Assembly: GCA_002749535.1 (NCBI GenBank)
Contig: MZZL01000380.1
Coordinates: forward strand, 62,001-126,000
Direction of reading: 5' to 3'
Length of the DNA stretch: 64,000 nucleotides
Source: Apophysomyces variabilis
Lineage: Eukaryota > Mucoromycota > Mucoromycetes > Mucorales > Mucoraceae
Below the pieces are notes generated by a model. The model did not search any database. It was not told the DNA's origin and saw nothing but the letters and a program-made list of their open reading frames with translations. Of the stretch, positions 11,148-22,676 are shown piece by piece (position 1 is the first letter of the stretch; each line of letters starts with the position of its first letter). The position numbers and the translations under genes are program-made.

Positions 11148-13367
11148 CGGAGAGATGAAAAACAAAAGAGAAAGAGAGGATGACAGCGAGCGTGTGAGAA
11201 ATCTGGGATTGGTTTATCTTCAGTCAGAAAACTGCATAAATGATCACAACACTGCGAATTTCTTGGTTTTTTATGCCATTATGCATAAGGTGCGCATCCT
11301 TCTTCTTTGCGTATTTTCCCGCCATACTTTGCTTGTTTGTTATTGTCTTGATACAACTGACCGAACCGTTTTAGATGACTGTTTGCAAGGGATACTGTTC
11401 CTATTATGCATTCATGTTGATATCGCAATTAATGTCATGTTTCATCACCATCGCTAAAGTGATAATTTGCTACACTAGGTTCGTGTGTATGTAGTTTATA
11501 AAACCCTGGAATGGGCGATATGCTTGAAAACTCAATGCTGGTGAGTGCTATCCTATCAAAAAGGGGATATAAATTGAATGCATGGCTGTTGCCAACCGTT
11601 TAAATGCCTACATAGAGATACGAAAGATAAAAAGCAAAATTGATTCGTTTCTTTTTGCTCACAGGCTACATTTGCACAGTGTTTGTTCTCGTTGCTCGAA
11701 CGTTTCCTTCCTGTGACAGCCTGGTTTGATTCGCTTAAGTAACCTTTGTTAATGCAGTGCATGTTACACAGGCAAAACGTTCCATACGTCAACTTAGCAA
11801 TCGCCATCCTATCTTAAAGAATGAAGAAGATGTATGATCTGATTTCCTTCGCTATATTTTGTCTGCTGTCTTTGCTGGTCACGCACCATTAGCCAGTGAA
11901 TTTGGTAAGCGATCAGTCATGTTAATTCTTGCTCTTCTATGTTTCCTTTCTTTTTTTTTTTCAAATGACCATATCACAACAAGCCAAGCTAAATAAAACT
12001 TGTATTTCAGTATGGATTTATCAAACAAATCATTTCCGTGTTGGAAGAAAAGCAAGACATAGAAGATGGCCATGGAAACCGCAACCAGTTTAGCATCAGT
12101 GTAACACTTGCAGAAGTGGCCAATGACGTTTCAGCAGCGGGTTTTTTCTCGATAAGTAATAGCTTCCTTTTCTGCGCCTGCATTGTCTTATCGTTTAGAC
12201 AGGTGTTTTCGGATGGAGCATAGAAAAAAAGAAAAGAAAACTTGGGAGCCAACAGAGCTTATGTGGTAAAGGACCGAAAAAAAATGCTTATTTTTATTCC
12301 TGGTTCATGGATAGGCTCCGCACTGGGCTTTGTCGATAAGAAAAGGAATCAGAAAGAGAAAAACAACCCAAATGCAGAACAGGCCAACCCTAAAAGAGAG
12401 AGAAAAAGAGAAAGAAGTTTGAGCAGCATCTTTATTTTTTGGTTTCCATAGTTACGTAAAAGTATAGTAACGCCCCCGATCCATATCGATTTTTGCGCTT
12501 GTTGCAAAAAGAAATTCATTGTATTGCAAGCGCAACATTTTATGAGAAGATCGTCTTTCTTTTGACGATAAATAACCAAGCATATCCGAAAACAGATAGA
12601 TAGCGATTGATCGAAGGAAAAATTGCCAAGGCCAACGTAATATGTAAAAATAACTCTGTTTTCTGGATGAGTCCATGCTGGTGACATGGAAAAGTCCTTT
12701 GGCGGAGGTTCTAATTTGTGTGTTCCTAAGCAGGCAGGGCATCGTGTCGGTGTTTCAATAGCGGAAGCCTAGCAATGATCAAAGCCATCCTATTGGCAAG
12801 CTTTTTTCTGGGTGGTTAGGAGGAGTGTTTTACGTTCAATAAGTTATTTAATGAAGTTCATTATTGAGAGCAGAAGGGTCAAGGGTCTAGGACTTATGAA
12901 AAGAGTTAGCTTGGATTGTCTATAGATAGAGAGACAGACAGACAGATAAACATTGGCTGGTGTTTCTTTCTTTTTGATGAGTAAAATGGGTTTACAAACT
13001 TTCTTTTTCTTCTTTGTACCACCTGAAATGTCTGTTGCTATTTTCAAACCACTCTCCTTTCTTGCACTTGTACTCTATTGAATCCGTCTCTCCGTTTCCT
13101 TCTTCTTTTTCTCTCCCTTCTACTCTGTTTCTCTTTCTTTTTTTTTTCCTTCTCTTTCCTTTTCCCTTCGTTTAGTCGATCTAAAAAGGTGCCGTTTCTA
13201 TACTCCCATTTATATTTCTCTTTCTTTCGCTCGCTTTCTCTTTCTCTCTCTCTCTCTATTCGCGTCTTTGATGAATACGCTTATTTGAATTAACTTGGTC
13301 GGACCAGAATAAACTATATCACAACAAAAACACACATACACACACACACTCTCTCTCTCTCTTACCA

Positions 13368-14927
13368 ATGGTGTCTTTATACAAGCGTCAAGGTACTGAC
13401 ATTTTTCCTTCTATATATTACCTTCGCCTTCCAACTGTACCCAATAAACAAGCCACGATCCCATCCTGAAGCAAAAGCATGTCTTTGACCATGGACCTTT
13501 CGTTCTTTTTCCTCTTCCTTTTTTTTTCTTTAGATTCCATACCTTGTCAGGACAGAGGCAATGCCTTTCCTTTCTGTTCGCCTGTATGGACCGATATTTG
13601 GTACAATGGTTCGACTCACGAGTTTGTGTGGAATTACAAGTAAATATCAATATATCCATCTCCGTTTCTCGGGACAACATTTGATTAACTGCTTTAATAA
13701 TTTCACTTTATTTTCCTTCTTTTTTTCCCTTAGTGATCCTTTTTATGTTAGCTCAGTAAGTAAACCGCTTATCGGGAATGTTCAATTTGTGTTCGAACGT
13801 GGTTCATTTACAGTGTCTTACCTATCCAGGCTAAATTGAGTCTGTACCTGTATTACAAAAAGAATTACGCTTATCAGCACATCAAAAGTTGGACAAATTT
13901 AACTACATCAGACGGTTCTCTTCAGGTGCTGGTGGATGATTCATGGTTTCCAAATCCATTGCCACGTGGATCGGGCAATCTAACTTGGACAATGTATGGA
14001 TTTTATTTACCTGCCGGTTTGGACCCGACGTATGAATTGACGAACCCCAGCAGTCTTTATCCACGTCCTTTCAACTTCTCCGTCGTTCGTAAGTTCTTGG
14101 TGTTGTGAACGCTTTGTTTCTTAAAAAGTTAACGTATGTTGTGCTTTGGGGAAAAACAAGAGTTTGCGTATCCTAATGATTCAAACCCTGCTTCTCCCCC
14201 TTCCTCTGGCGTTACGAATAGTCAAGGTGTCACTTCCTCCGGAAACAGTGATGGCGCGTTGCCTGGATGGAGTATTGCAGTGATCGTCATTGCCGTACTT
14301 GCCTTTATAATGGCCAGCGCAGCCATTATCTGGGCTATTCTATTGTCACGTCGTCGAAAACGAAACAATAAATTGTCACCTGCTGGATCGACCATGACAC
14401 CTTCGGGTATTCACCCTGAGATGAACGCTCCCATGAACGAAAAACAGCAACCCTTACCGCCACCGAAACCATCACACGACGTTACGTCCATTCACTCAAC
14501 CACGCCTATAGTTACCGTTCCTGCGCCTGCACGATCTCTGGCCAGTCCTTACAATTCAACTTCGGAATTGGCATCGACCAGCACAGATCAAGTATCGCCA
14601 TCAATCTCACCACAACATCCTAATTCAAGTAGCTACACCGCCTCTCCTCAAAGATCGCCCAAAACCTCGATGCTTTCTTCCACAGATGCCGCTGCGCTGG
14701 GTGACACGTTCCGTCATATTCTTTATCGACCTGACTGGCCTGGTGCTGCCGGGAGCGAAGGAGACGAGGAGCTGAGAAGAAAACGATTAGGTGAGCAACT
14801 ACTACAGCGACAATTAGCGGAAGATGGCACGTCTGTCAAACACGCCGAAAGACGCCCAACAAGGATTAGGAGCATTGCAGAGATTGAAAGCAAAGCTGTC
14901 CTTGAGCGTAAGAACTCCAAAGGATGA
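13368..14927 (+). CDS. Type I-like single-pass membrane protein
   Basis: Unknown function. Model join(13368..13392,13534..13639,13734..13755,13830..14088,14161..14927) keeps frame across four introns and gives 392 residues. Residues about 9-140 form an aromatic-rich domain (PCQDRGNAFPFCSPVWTDIW) with NGS, NLT and NFS sequons, typical of a fungal extracellular or lumenal beta-sandwich. A Ser/Pro-rich linker follows, then one transmembrane helix (WSIAVIVIAVLAFIMASAAI) and a basic stop-transfer RRRKR. The cytosolic tail is Pro/Ser/Thr-rich and ends in a charged helix. The overall layout resembles fungal Golgi or plasma-membrane glycoproteins, but I cannot assign a family. The first exon encodes only MVSLYKRQ, so no signal peptide is visible; a missed upstream exon, or a signal-anchor topology, is possible. 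A (CT)n tract directly precedes the start. Confidence 0.75.
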
Positions 14928-16010
14928 AAACCATAGAAAGAGAAAAAAGAAGTTGTTGGATTCTGTACAGAACCTCTTTTTTCTAATCTTTGTGTCTCCT
15001 TTTTGTAATTTTATTCCTATCGTTTATTATTTCCCTTTTTCTTTTTCTTCTTTTCTTCTGCATATTCTTATCCGTGTCATATCGTTTCTTTCTGTCAAGA
15101 ACGGAACTTTATTTTTATTGTTGTCATATGTTTTGTTGCTTTTAGAATCTCTTTATTCTTGTTCTTCTTGTCATATCATAAAGTTAAAAGTTCATTGTAC
15201 TGAATCTCCGGGGTCTCATTGACACTTCGGATAATCATATTGACAATGTAGTTGAAGACATAGGTTTACATCGTTTTCCGTTATGTCTATTAGTGCGTTC
15301 ATCTCTAGTAGTATGTGCAATTCTGTTACAAGTATAAACCCGTGTGGCGACACTGTTTTCTCATTTATTAAGAAAAGGACCCTTTTGATATGCCTCGAAA
15401 ATAACAACGATTTGCTTAAAACACACGATAGCTATATCCTTTAAAAATATACTAAAATAAGTGTGTACTTGACTTGGGCGTGCTTAAGAACAGATTATCA
15501 GGTTATGATGAAGTCATACCAAAATTAACCAAACCATTTTCGATAAACGAGCGAGGTATCCAGGACAGCAAGAATAAGCTACATGGCATTATGCATCATA
15601 CTCACTCTTGGAAATGTTTGCATTCTCTGTGACTATAATTGATCTCTAAGGTAAACCAGACAATGCGACCCAAGAGTTTATCTTTCGAAGTAAAGAATAC
15701 CAACTTCCAATTAGGCGCAGCAGAGTCGTCGGGGAATGTTCGCACAATGGGTTCAGCCGGAGTCAGCCACTACCTTTGCTGAGCGATCTCGTCTTAACCG
15801 GAGTGCGAATTTGAGTGTTACGTGAATTTCCATTGGCTTAAAAATAGCTGAAAATCTTAGGCTGATGTCCAGCTGAGCACTTCGTAGGTCTCCCAAGAAC
15901 AATCTAGTCAGACACATCCATATCATACACGTACGCAGTTCATTGATACTTGATCCCTATTCTCTCTCTTTCTCTCTCTCGTTATCTTGGTGGCACAGTC
16001 ACAAAATCCA
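14928..16010. other. Intergenic, no gene seen
   Basis: T-rich 3' region of the membrane-protein gene to about 15200, then unremarkable sequence. A (CT)n run at about 15960-15980 sits just ahead of the SPRY gene, as before several genes in this window, and probably marks its promoter or leader. Confidence 0.5.
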
Positions 16011-16874
16011 ATGAACAGGACACAATACGATCCACAAGACGACGAACCTCCAAGCTATGATCATGCTGTTCAGGCTTCCTTAGCGCCAGAGAACACTGTT
16101 CATGAATATGGAAAATTTCAAGATGCCTCGGTAGATTCGTTTGAACGAGGTGAAATGTTTACCCAAGCTTTCAGATCCCAAATGGATATCTTCCCGCATG
16201 AGCTTGTCAGCCAAGTGACTCAACATGGATTGGTCCATGTGTTACAGTTAGATGCACAAATTCACGGCAATCATCTTTTTCGTCATCCTAAAGCATCTCT
16301 TCGTTGTCCTCCTCTTCGTGTGAACCATCCGAACCAATTAACTTTCTGGCCACAGCGACCGAGTCCGTGCCCAGCCGAAGACTGGGATATCACGGTCCAG
16401 GCTACCCATCCCTACCTTAGTTTGTCGGCCTACCAGCCCAATAAGAGCACGACGGATGAGACAGTGACGCATTATTTTGAGATGACGGTCGAAAGCTCTG
16501 CGCCTGATGTAGTGCTTGCCATTGGGCTAGCTACCCAGCCTTATCCTCTTTTCCGCATGGTGGGCTGGAACAAGTTTTCTGTGGGCTATCATAGCGATGA
16601 TGGCCGGAAATTCTGTGATGATGCGACAGGAGGGCAAGATTACGGTCCTTCTTGGGGAGTTGGTGACACCGTCGGCTGCGGATACGAACCCGAGCGAGGA
16701 AATATCTTTTTCACCCTGAATGGAAGGATGATCGACTATGCGTTTGTCGGGTTGGAAAAACATCACTATTTTGCTAGTGTGAGTGCTGATGGGCCTGCTC
16801 AATTACGCATCAATTATGGTCAGTCACCTTTCATGTACACTGTGGGACCTACCTGGGCTGGTACGAAGATCTAG
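16011..16874 (+). CDS. SPRY-domain protein with PPxY motif (Ear1/Ssh4-like)
   Basis: Single exon, 287 residues, starting MNRTQYDPQDDEPPSYDH; an in-frame TTG upstream at 15987 is not a likely start. The N-terminus carries PPSY, a PPxY ligand for WW domains of Rsp5/Nedd4-type ubiquitin ligases. The region from about residue 110 to 285 is an SPRY domain, with hallmark pieces HYFEMTVESS, LAIGLATQP, VGYHSDDGRKF, WGVGDTVGCGYEPERGNIFF and FTLNGR. Yeast Ear1 and Ssh4 combine SPRY and PPxY to recruit Rsp5 to endosomal membrane proteins; those have a transmembrane segment, which is absent here. A soluble ubiquitin-ligase adaptor role is therefore an inference, while the SPRY assignment is firm. Confidence 0.85.
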   Translation: MNRTQYDPQDDEPPSYDHAVQASLAPENTVHEYGKFQDASVDSFERGEMFTQAFRSQMDIFPHELVSQVTQHGLVHVLQLDAQIHGNHLFRHPKASLRCPPLRVNHPNQLTFWPQRPSPCPAEDWDITVQATHPYLSLSAYQPNKSTTDETVTHYFEMTVESSAPDVVLAIGLATQPYPLFRMVGWNKFSVGYHSDDGRKFCDDATGGQDYGPSWGVGDTVGCGYEPERGNIFFTLNGRMIDYAFVGLEKHHYFASVSADGPAQLRINYGQSPFMYTVGPTWAGTKI

Positions 16875-17382
16875 AACAGCAAAGAAAAAAAAAGGAAAGA
16901 TAGGGAAGAAAAAACCACGGAAACAGCGTTCGGTTTTTAATTTGTTCGCTTTAACAAATACATTCATTTTACATTTTCCCTGTCCAACATGCACACGCAC
17001 AATTTCTGATAAAATTCACTTTTTTTTTCTCTGGCAGAAAAAAGAATTGGATATAGAGAAAGAGATAGAGAAGAGATAAAAGAGGAGCTGAAACAGAAAC
17101 TACTACAGAAAGGGAAATGAGGTTGAGATTTTTCGGTAGATGAGATGTCGCTGGGTCGGGATTTCCACACGAACGCACGCATATACATCCGCACACACGG
17201 ACGCACACACACACACATACACACACACACGGATGCACATTACATACATAACATACACAGGTACCCTTTCTCCCCTCTTCTTTCGTCAATTCTCCATTCT
17301 CTTGTCTCTCTTTCTCTGCCTCTCATATTTCTTGAAAAAAAAAAGACAAGGTAATATATGCAAATCAGAAAACAAAAGTACG
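16875..17382. repeat. 3' flanks with CA/GA microsatellites
   Basis: Short intergenic region between the SPRY gene and the convergent endosulfine gene. It holds a GA-rich stretch around 17055-17090 and a CA-rich microsatellite at about 17160-17235 (ACACACAC runs). No coding exon is supported. Confidence 0.6.
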
Positions 17383-17882
17383 CTATTTTTCATCTTCATC
17401 CTTTTTCTCTTCTGACTCGGAAACCAATGGGCTTTCCTTGACTGGACTCGATCCTGGTACTGAGGCAGGAATCGAGTGGGGGATGGTTTCGGGCTTAGGG
17501 TGTTCTACTCCTATTGCGACTGGTTCCTTGCCCGCCTTTGAAAGTGCGTAGTCTCCCGAATCAAAGTACTTGCGTTCCTAAAGAGGAGAATTGAATAACC
17601 AATATATATTAAGTCCAAAAAGAAGCCAGCTTGTCCAACTTGAACTCGTTCTTACCTTTAGTTTATGACCGAGTAAATCCTTGCGATCGGGGAGTTTCCC
17701 GTACATTCGGAACAACTTCTTTTCTTCTTCCGTGAGTTGCTAACAAGAGTATATCGAATATGTTAGAATAAGAAGGGGGTTTCGGTACAAAGGGTGTCGA
17801 GTCATTGGTTTGGTGTTCACTGATGCCAAAGTAATATGAGACTTACACTAATGTCGACTTTGTTTGCTTTGGCGGGGTTCAT
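17383..17882 (-). CDS. Endosulfine / Igo1-family PP2A inhibitor
   Basis: Model complement(join(17383..17577,17656..17739,17847..17882)): 12, 28 and 64 codons, 104 residues, every boundary in phase 0 with GTAAGT/GTAAG donors and TAG acceptors. The central block (LTEEEKKLFRMYGKLPDRKD, then the family signature KYFDSGDY at residues 43-50) is the endosulfine/ARPP-19 domain. In yeast and animals the serine of FDSGDY, here Ser47, is phosphorylated by Rim15/Greatwall and the phosphoprotein inhibits PP2A-B55, acting at mitotic entry and in quiescence. The N-terminus MNPAKANKVDIS is short, as in compact fungal members; the tail is Pro/Ser/Glu-rich and disordered. All exons are short, so the gene is easily overlooked. 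A possible TATA box (ATATATAA, minus) lies about 90 bp upstream. Confidence 0.93.
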
Positions 17883-19533
17883 GGCGCAACGTGGAAAGAA
17901 AGAAAGAAAGAAAAGAAGGAAAAAAGAGTTACACGGAGAGAGGTAAAAGAAAAGGAATTTGGAAGTTATATATCAGATGGAGTTTGGAGAAAGTTAAGCA
18001 GAAGGCGAAAAAGAGGTTGGGAAAAATATGTGGTTTGACGGGTTGGCTGTGTTATAACCTCCAACGCAACAGCATGTTTCACGTGGGACAGGCTATTCGA
18101 AAACCACTAAATCGAATCGATTCGCAGCAAGTACGTCATCGTTTTTACATAAAGTACAGCCAAAGGGAATGTCAGAAAACTCACCATCTTTTCTCCACTT
18201 ACAGTGCCCGGAACCAATGCCTTACTGTGTTGAACAGTTGAAGAAAAGCATAACCCGGGCGCCAAATACATGCTGAAAGAATGGGGTGATGGCAGGGATA
18301 AAATAATGGTAAAGTAGTCCTTTGAAGCTACAGATACGTCAAGTTATCAGAAGCATATGCAATCTTAGATTACACACGCACGTCAATCAATTATCGCCAT
18401 AAGTTTCTTAGCATATAGCCAGCGCTTGGTGCGCGACGTAACCAAAGCACTTCATCTCGACTTTTTAGCATGAACTGATCAACCTTTCAGCTGGCGTAGC
18501 TATCCTGAAAAATAAACGGGTTTGTCTTGAAGCGTGCAAGGAGTATAAGCACGCTTCTCACCCATTATATAATAAAGGCTTCATTTCTAGACTTATCCAC
18601 TTACAACGAATTAGCTCGAGATTTATTTGAAAGTTTCTTTTGCAAACCTTAGTTATGAAACTGCCTGTCTGAGGAGAAAATGCTCTTTGGCCAACAATGT
18701 CGTCCATGGAATGCGTTCTACGTTTCCATAATGACTTCTCCATGTCGGCTTCATTCATAAACTCTCACCATAGATCAATGAATATTGATGGAAACACGTA
18801 AAGGAAACTGAAAAACGCATACGACACGATTTTGTTTGATAACATCGTTTTATTTGTTGGTCCAGATAAGCTGCATAATAGCTGAAGGTATCTACCCATG
18901 TCAGATCGATCCTACAGACCTTTTAGTTGTCTTTGCTCCAAGTGAGACATATAGCAACTTGCAGTAAATCTCGAATTTCGTTGTTCGAGAGCTGGTTTCC
19001 TCATACGATAGATTGCCAACAGTATCATACACAATCCTTCTACTCTTTCGCATCCGATACCATCTTGTAGAGGTATATAGATTGTTCTTTGTTTTCTGAG
19101 CTGTTGCTTGCAGAAGAAAAGCAACAGTCTTTTATTTTCGTTGACCTGCGATAGAGATGTAACACCAAGTTGACTTTCCATGACGCAGTTTTGCAGCCTA
19201 GTTTTGCCCTATTCCGGACTATATGGGTCAGGTTGGTCTAAACGATAGAATGAAATATCAGTCAGTATCCGTTGTTTCTGCCCCTATTTGTCATATCCGC
19301 TAAATGGGATGCATGCTCCACAGTGATCGATCAATAAAGGGAATGTGTCACTGTGGCTTGTTTCTGGCGGCCAAAGGGAAGGAAAGGAGGCAAACGGAGA
19401 GAAGGGGGAGAGGAAAGGACAATAGAGAGAAACACGAAACCAGAGAAAGACAGCTTAACTGAAAGTCAAAAACAAAGTCTCATTAAGACCTGTTTTTCTT
19501 CCTTTCCTGTTTCTCCTTCCCTGACTTGGCTCA
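17883..19533. other. Intergenic between divergent genes
   Basis: Shared upstream region of the endosulfine gene (minus) and the gene starting at 19534 (plus). Purine-rich around 17895-17945 and 19375-19450. Short open frames lack coding features. No RNA gene recognised. Confidence 0.45.
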
Positions 19534-20644
19534 ATGACTACTCGAAGCAAACGACGACGTTTACCCCAGCGAGCCGTCTTCGATGCAGACTATGTTTCGT
19601 CCCCGAAAGCACGACGGGATCTTTCGCCATCCGTTCCCGATGTCTGTCTCGACATTTGGTCATCCCCTACCAAACATAGGCATGATAGAAAGAAACCATC
19701 CCCTGTCGTGCTAGGAACACCCACACAAGGAAGCGAACGAATAAGACCATTAACGCCTCGTTCTATTCAACGTATCCAAAGCGTGGTTGAGCGTTTACGG
19801 ACCTGTGATGATCTGGATCTTAGTGCGCATTCCCTTCTACCACATGCACTAGAACAGACGCTCTCATCCATCGCTGACAGCATGGACGCATCATCCCAAT
19901 CTAGTTCAGACACGAGCGAGAAAGGCTTAGTACTGACCAATGATCCACTGCCTTTATTGAGGGAATTAGGGAGAGTGCCACCGACACCGTTGTCATCAGC
20001 ACCATCAATCTTCATGCCGGAACCAGATCTGTCTATATCAGTGCAGCCAGTAGAAATGCTGAGCCACTCAGAGACTGAGGCGAAACAAACCGAAGCAATG
20101 GACGTAATAGCGAAGGCAGAAACAATAGAAGAAGACGCAGTGGAATCAGTAGAGGCAGTAGAAGCAATAAAGGAAAAATACACAGAACAAATGCGCGCAG
20201 CAGAGCCAGTAGAAGACATGTCGGTAAGAGATCAGACCGGAACGGAAGACGGAGCACACAGTATGGAAAATAACGAGGTAAAGATGCGAAATAAAAAGGT
20301 ACAATGTAAGAAAGAAAACTAAAAATTGCCTACTGTTTTAGACGCTGTGTCAGTTCAGTTCAAGCAAAGTAACCATTAATGATATTGTTGATGAGGCAAT
20401 CATTGTTCCGGAGCGGATACTGCGTTTATGGCGAAAGAAAGATGACATGAGCAAGACGAAGCGAGATTTTCTAGTTCTAAAACAATCCTCTGCTCTGGAC
20501 TGGGTTATTGATGGACGTGATGATGATCCGCGAAAACGTGGCGTTGGCGACTGGAGAATAGAGCAACTGGCACGAAAATTGAAAGGACCCAGTAGGAAAA
20601 GGAAGAAGATCCCTGCCAATGTGTGGCGTGTGCAATATGTCTAA
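19534..20644 (+). CDS. Unknown basic, probably nuclear protein
   Basis: Not recognised. Exon 1 starts MTTRSKRRRLPQRAVFDADY; exon 2 is 20342..20644 and enters in phase 0 after TTTTAG. The donor is ambiguous: GTAAGA after 20223 or GTAAAG after 20277, both in frame, giving about 330-350 residues. The N-terminus has a KRRR basic cluster and repeated SP/TP sites, the middle is acidic with alternating Glu/Ala/Val, and the C-terminal 100 residues are the most protein-like: a helical stretch (NDIVDEAIIVPERILRLWRK), then DWVIDGRDDDP and a basic KGPSRKRKKIP. The pattern fits a phosphorylated nuclear or chromatin protein, but no family can be named. The 3' flank at about 20695-20850 is a CA/TA-rich low-complexity tract. 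Confidence 0.6.
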
Positions 20645-22216
20645 CATTATCCCTCTTACTGCCTTCTTCTTCGTCAGCTGGACTGTTTGACATGCGCCTA
20701 TACATACATATATACACAAACATTTATACTCACGCCTTAAACACCCACATATGCACGCACACGCATTCTCCTCGCACATATACATACATTGCAATATACA
20801 AAAGTATACATTTGTTCACTCGCGCATGCACATACGTCCCCAGAATCAAATGAAACATGCATGCATCTTTCTTGTTCTTTCTTTCATCATTTGGCATAAG
20901 GCTCTATTTGCAAACAGAAAGGGAAAATGGATATCTTAGCAGTGGTGAGGCGGATTACTTTGGCGAACGGGTTTCCTTTCTTGCATCTTAGCCATTATTT
21001 ATATTTCCGTTGCCACTAAGGTGTATATCAATACCTACTTCTTTCAGGTAGTAAAACGAACAAAAAGATTTGCCAAAAAAGAGTCCTACTTGTGTGTTCC
21101 TATTTCACGTCATTGACAGAAGGCCAATCTGACTCAGTATATTAACTCAAAATGAGCGAAAAGCTTTTCTTTTAATAAACGCTACTTACGCATCAAGCAA
21201 ACACATCAGCGAAAGAAATAAGCAAAAGTATGAATATATAGGTTGCTCTATGCCACTGTCAAAGTCTGCTATCACCACGCCTATTATATGCTTCCGACTT
21301 CGGAACCAGCAATTGTTTGGTTTACTCTTTCCTTCATATAAAATGTTTCTTATCAGCGAGCTTAATACTTTAATAGCAGCCGACGGGAACCAACGGAAGC
21401 TTGTATATCCTATAATAAACACAGTAAGAAGTTGAAACGTAGCAGTTTTAGCATCGACGTGGAGCAGTGTAGAAACAAAAGACAGTCAATAGTTGTTGAT
21501 ATGGGCATTTCTACGATATAGAGCAATGCGGTCATTATCCGATACAAACTGTACGAGTGCATACAACAGGCAAACAGAAAATTGAGCGCTTTCAGATATT
21601 GCCAGTGTCAGCTGGCTTAGTGCGCAGCGCCCGCAAGCTCCACTCGTCTCTAACATCGAAACATGTTACATGTTGATAAACCTTGATAGATTAATAGAAT
21701 AGAGATCGCTTCTAGTTGATTTCAAGAGGCTTTTACTGTATCTATTGTTGGTAATTCTTAGTATGTTATACCTAATCAGTACCACTTGTTTTATGCGATC
21801 TCTCTCTACTTTTTCACGCTTCTGCTGCTGTGTTTTGCATGTTTTTTACTTATTTGAGGATTTCTGCATTTCTTAAGGTGACACTAACGGAATCACCGTG
21901 GGAAAAAAAAAGAAAAAGAACGGGCGTTATTTAAGAGCGTGGACTGATAACATCAATCCCAATGGGTTTGTTACAGGGGTTCTACGATGGGGAAGACATT
22001 TTTAAGAGCAATAGAGGAAGACAAGTTTCAATTACTTATAGCTGGTAATAAGAGGGAAACTTTTGATTGCCCATCGCCTATTCCGGGATGGCCCGCCCGA
22101 TTGAGTTGTTTCATTTCGAGTAATGAACGCGAAACTTTAATCACTTTTTAAACGCCGTATTGTCTATTTCTCTCTCTCTCTTTTTCTCCTTTCTATTTTC
22201 TTCGTCTCGGAAGACC
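20645..22216. other. Intergenic and bZIP promoter region
   Basis: Low-complexity TA/CA sequence to about 20850, then unremarkable DNA. A single TGACTCA at 21130-21136 lies about 1.1 kb upstream of the first upstream ORF of the bZIP gene; one such site per 8 kb is expected by chance, so autoregulation is only a possibility. A CT-rich tract at about 22168-22200 probably marks the transcription start region. Confidence 0.4.
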
Positions 22217-22228
22217 ATGATCTTTTGA
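22217..22228 (+). promoter_or_regulatory. Upstream ORF 1 of the bZIP gene (3 codons)
   Basis: ATG ATC TTT TGA, a three-codon ORF just downstream of a CT-rich probable start region. Yeast GCN4 uORF1 is also three codons and allows reinitiation downstream. It is followed after 115 nt by the longer uORF 2. Confidence 0.55.
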
Positions 22229-22343
22229 TATTTCTCCCTTTGACTGAAAGTGTTGTTATAAACTATTATTGAATCGTTCTTCTTCTCCAAAGTTTTTGCG
22301 CGAAAAGAAACAAAACTCACGTTTCCTTAACTTTGTTCATCTC

Positions 22344-22484
22344 ATGTCGATTGTCAACATCGTCTCTCGTCAGCATCTCGGCTTTTCCTATATTCCCAGC
22401 AAACCTTTCTTCTCCTACTGCACCGACGAACCTTCCACTTGTACCAGAAAGAAAACATTGACTTACCCCACGGTTGAACAATAA
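22344..22484 (+). promoter_or_regulatory. Upstream ORF 2 of the bZIP gene (46 codons)
   Basis: A complete 46-codon ORF starting MSIVNIVSRQHLGF and ending TVEQ-stop, with 192 nt between its stop and the main ATG. A short first uORF plus a 40-50-codon second uORF is the arrangement known for cpc-1 of Neurospora and cpcA of Aspergillus, where the second uORF blocks initiation at the main ORF unless eIF2 is phosphorylated. Function here is inferred from position and size. Confidence 0.6.
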
Positions 22485-22676
22485 GACACTCACCAAGAAA
22501 AAACGAAGAACAAAGTACACAGCAGAATAACAAAACAGCAAAACAAAATAACCAACGTCTTAACCGGACCCGTGCCTACGAAAGAGAACTATCCAGGTTA
22601 TACACGAAGCAGACAAAAGACGGAAAACAGAGACAGAAAAACAAAGAAAAACAAAGAAAAAGGACGGAAACCAGAC

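Larger units (their letters stand above)
5838..13367. other. Gene-poor 7.5-kb stretch
   Basis: Open frames here are short, biased to Lys/Phe/Ser and show no recognisable domain, consistent splice pattern or conserved-looking motif. The stretch contains an assembly gap, a long T run, pyrimidine-rich tracts around 13090-13260 and alternating CA/CT runs at 13330-13362 just before the next gene. No tRNA, rRNA or clear transposon was seen. Fast-evolving or noncoding transcripts cannot be excluded by eye. Confidence 0.45.

Noticed and set aside
10927..11457. Open frame across the N gap
   Set aside because: It depends on unknown bases and low-complexity T-rich sequence.
13078..13293. Hydrophobic Leu/Ser/Phe open frame as a signal-peptide exon
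   Set aside because: It is a translation of pyrimidine-rich low-complexity DNA, has no ATG at its start and no clear donor in the right phase.
15987..16010. Upstream extension of the SPRY protein
   Set aside because: The extension would start at TTG, not ATG; the first ATG in frame is 16011.
16964..17415. Cys/Val-rich and Thr/His-rich frames over the CA microsatellite
   Set aside because: They are translations of simple repeats.
22572..22676. Longer N-terminus for the bZIP protein
   Set aside because: It begins at GTG and is Lys/Arg/Gln-rich leader-like sequence; the first ATG in frame is 22677.
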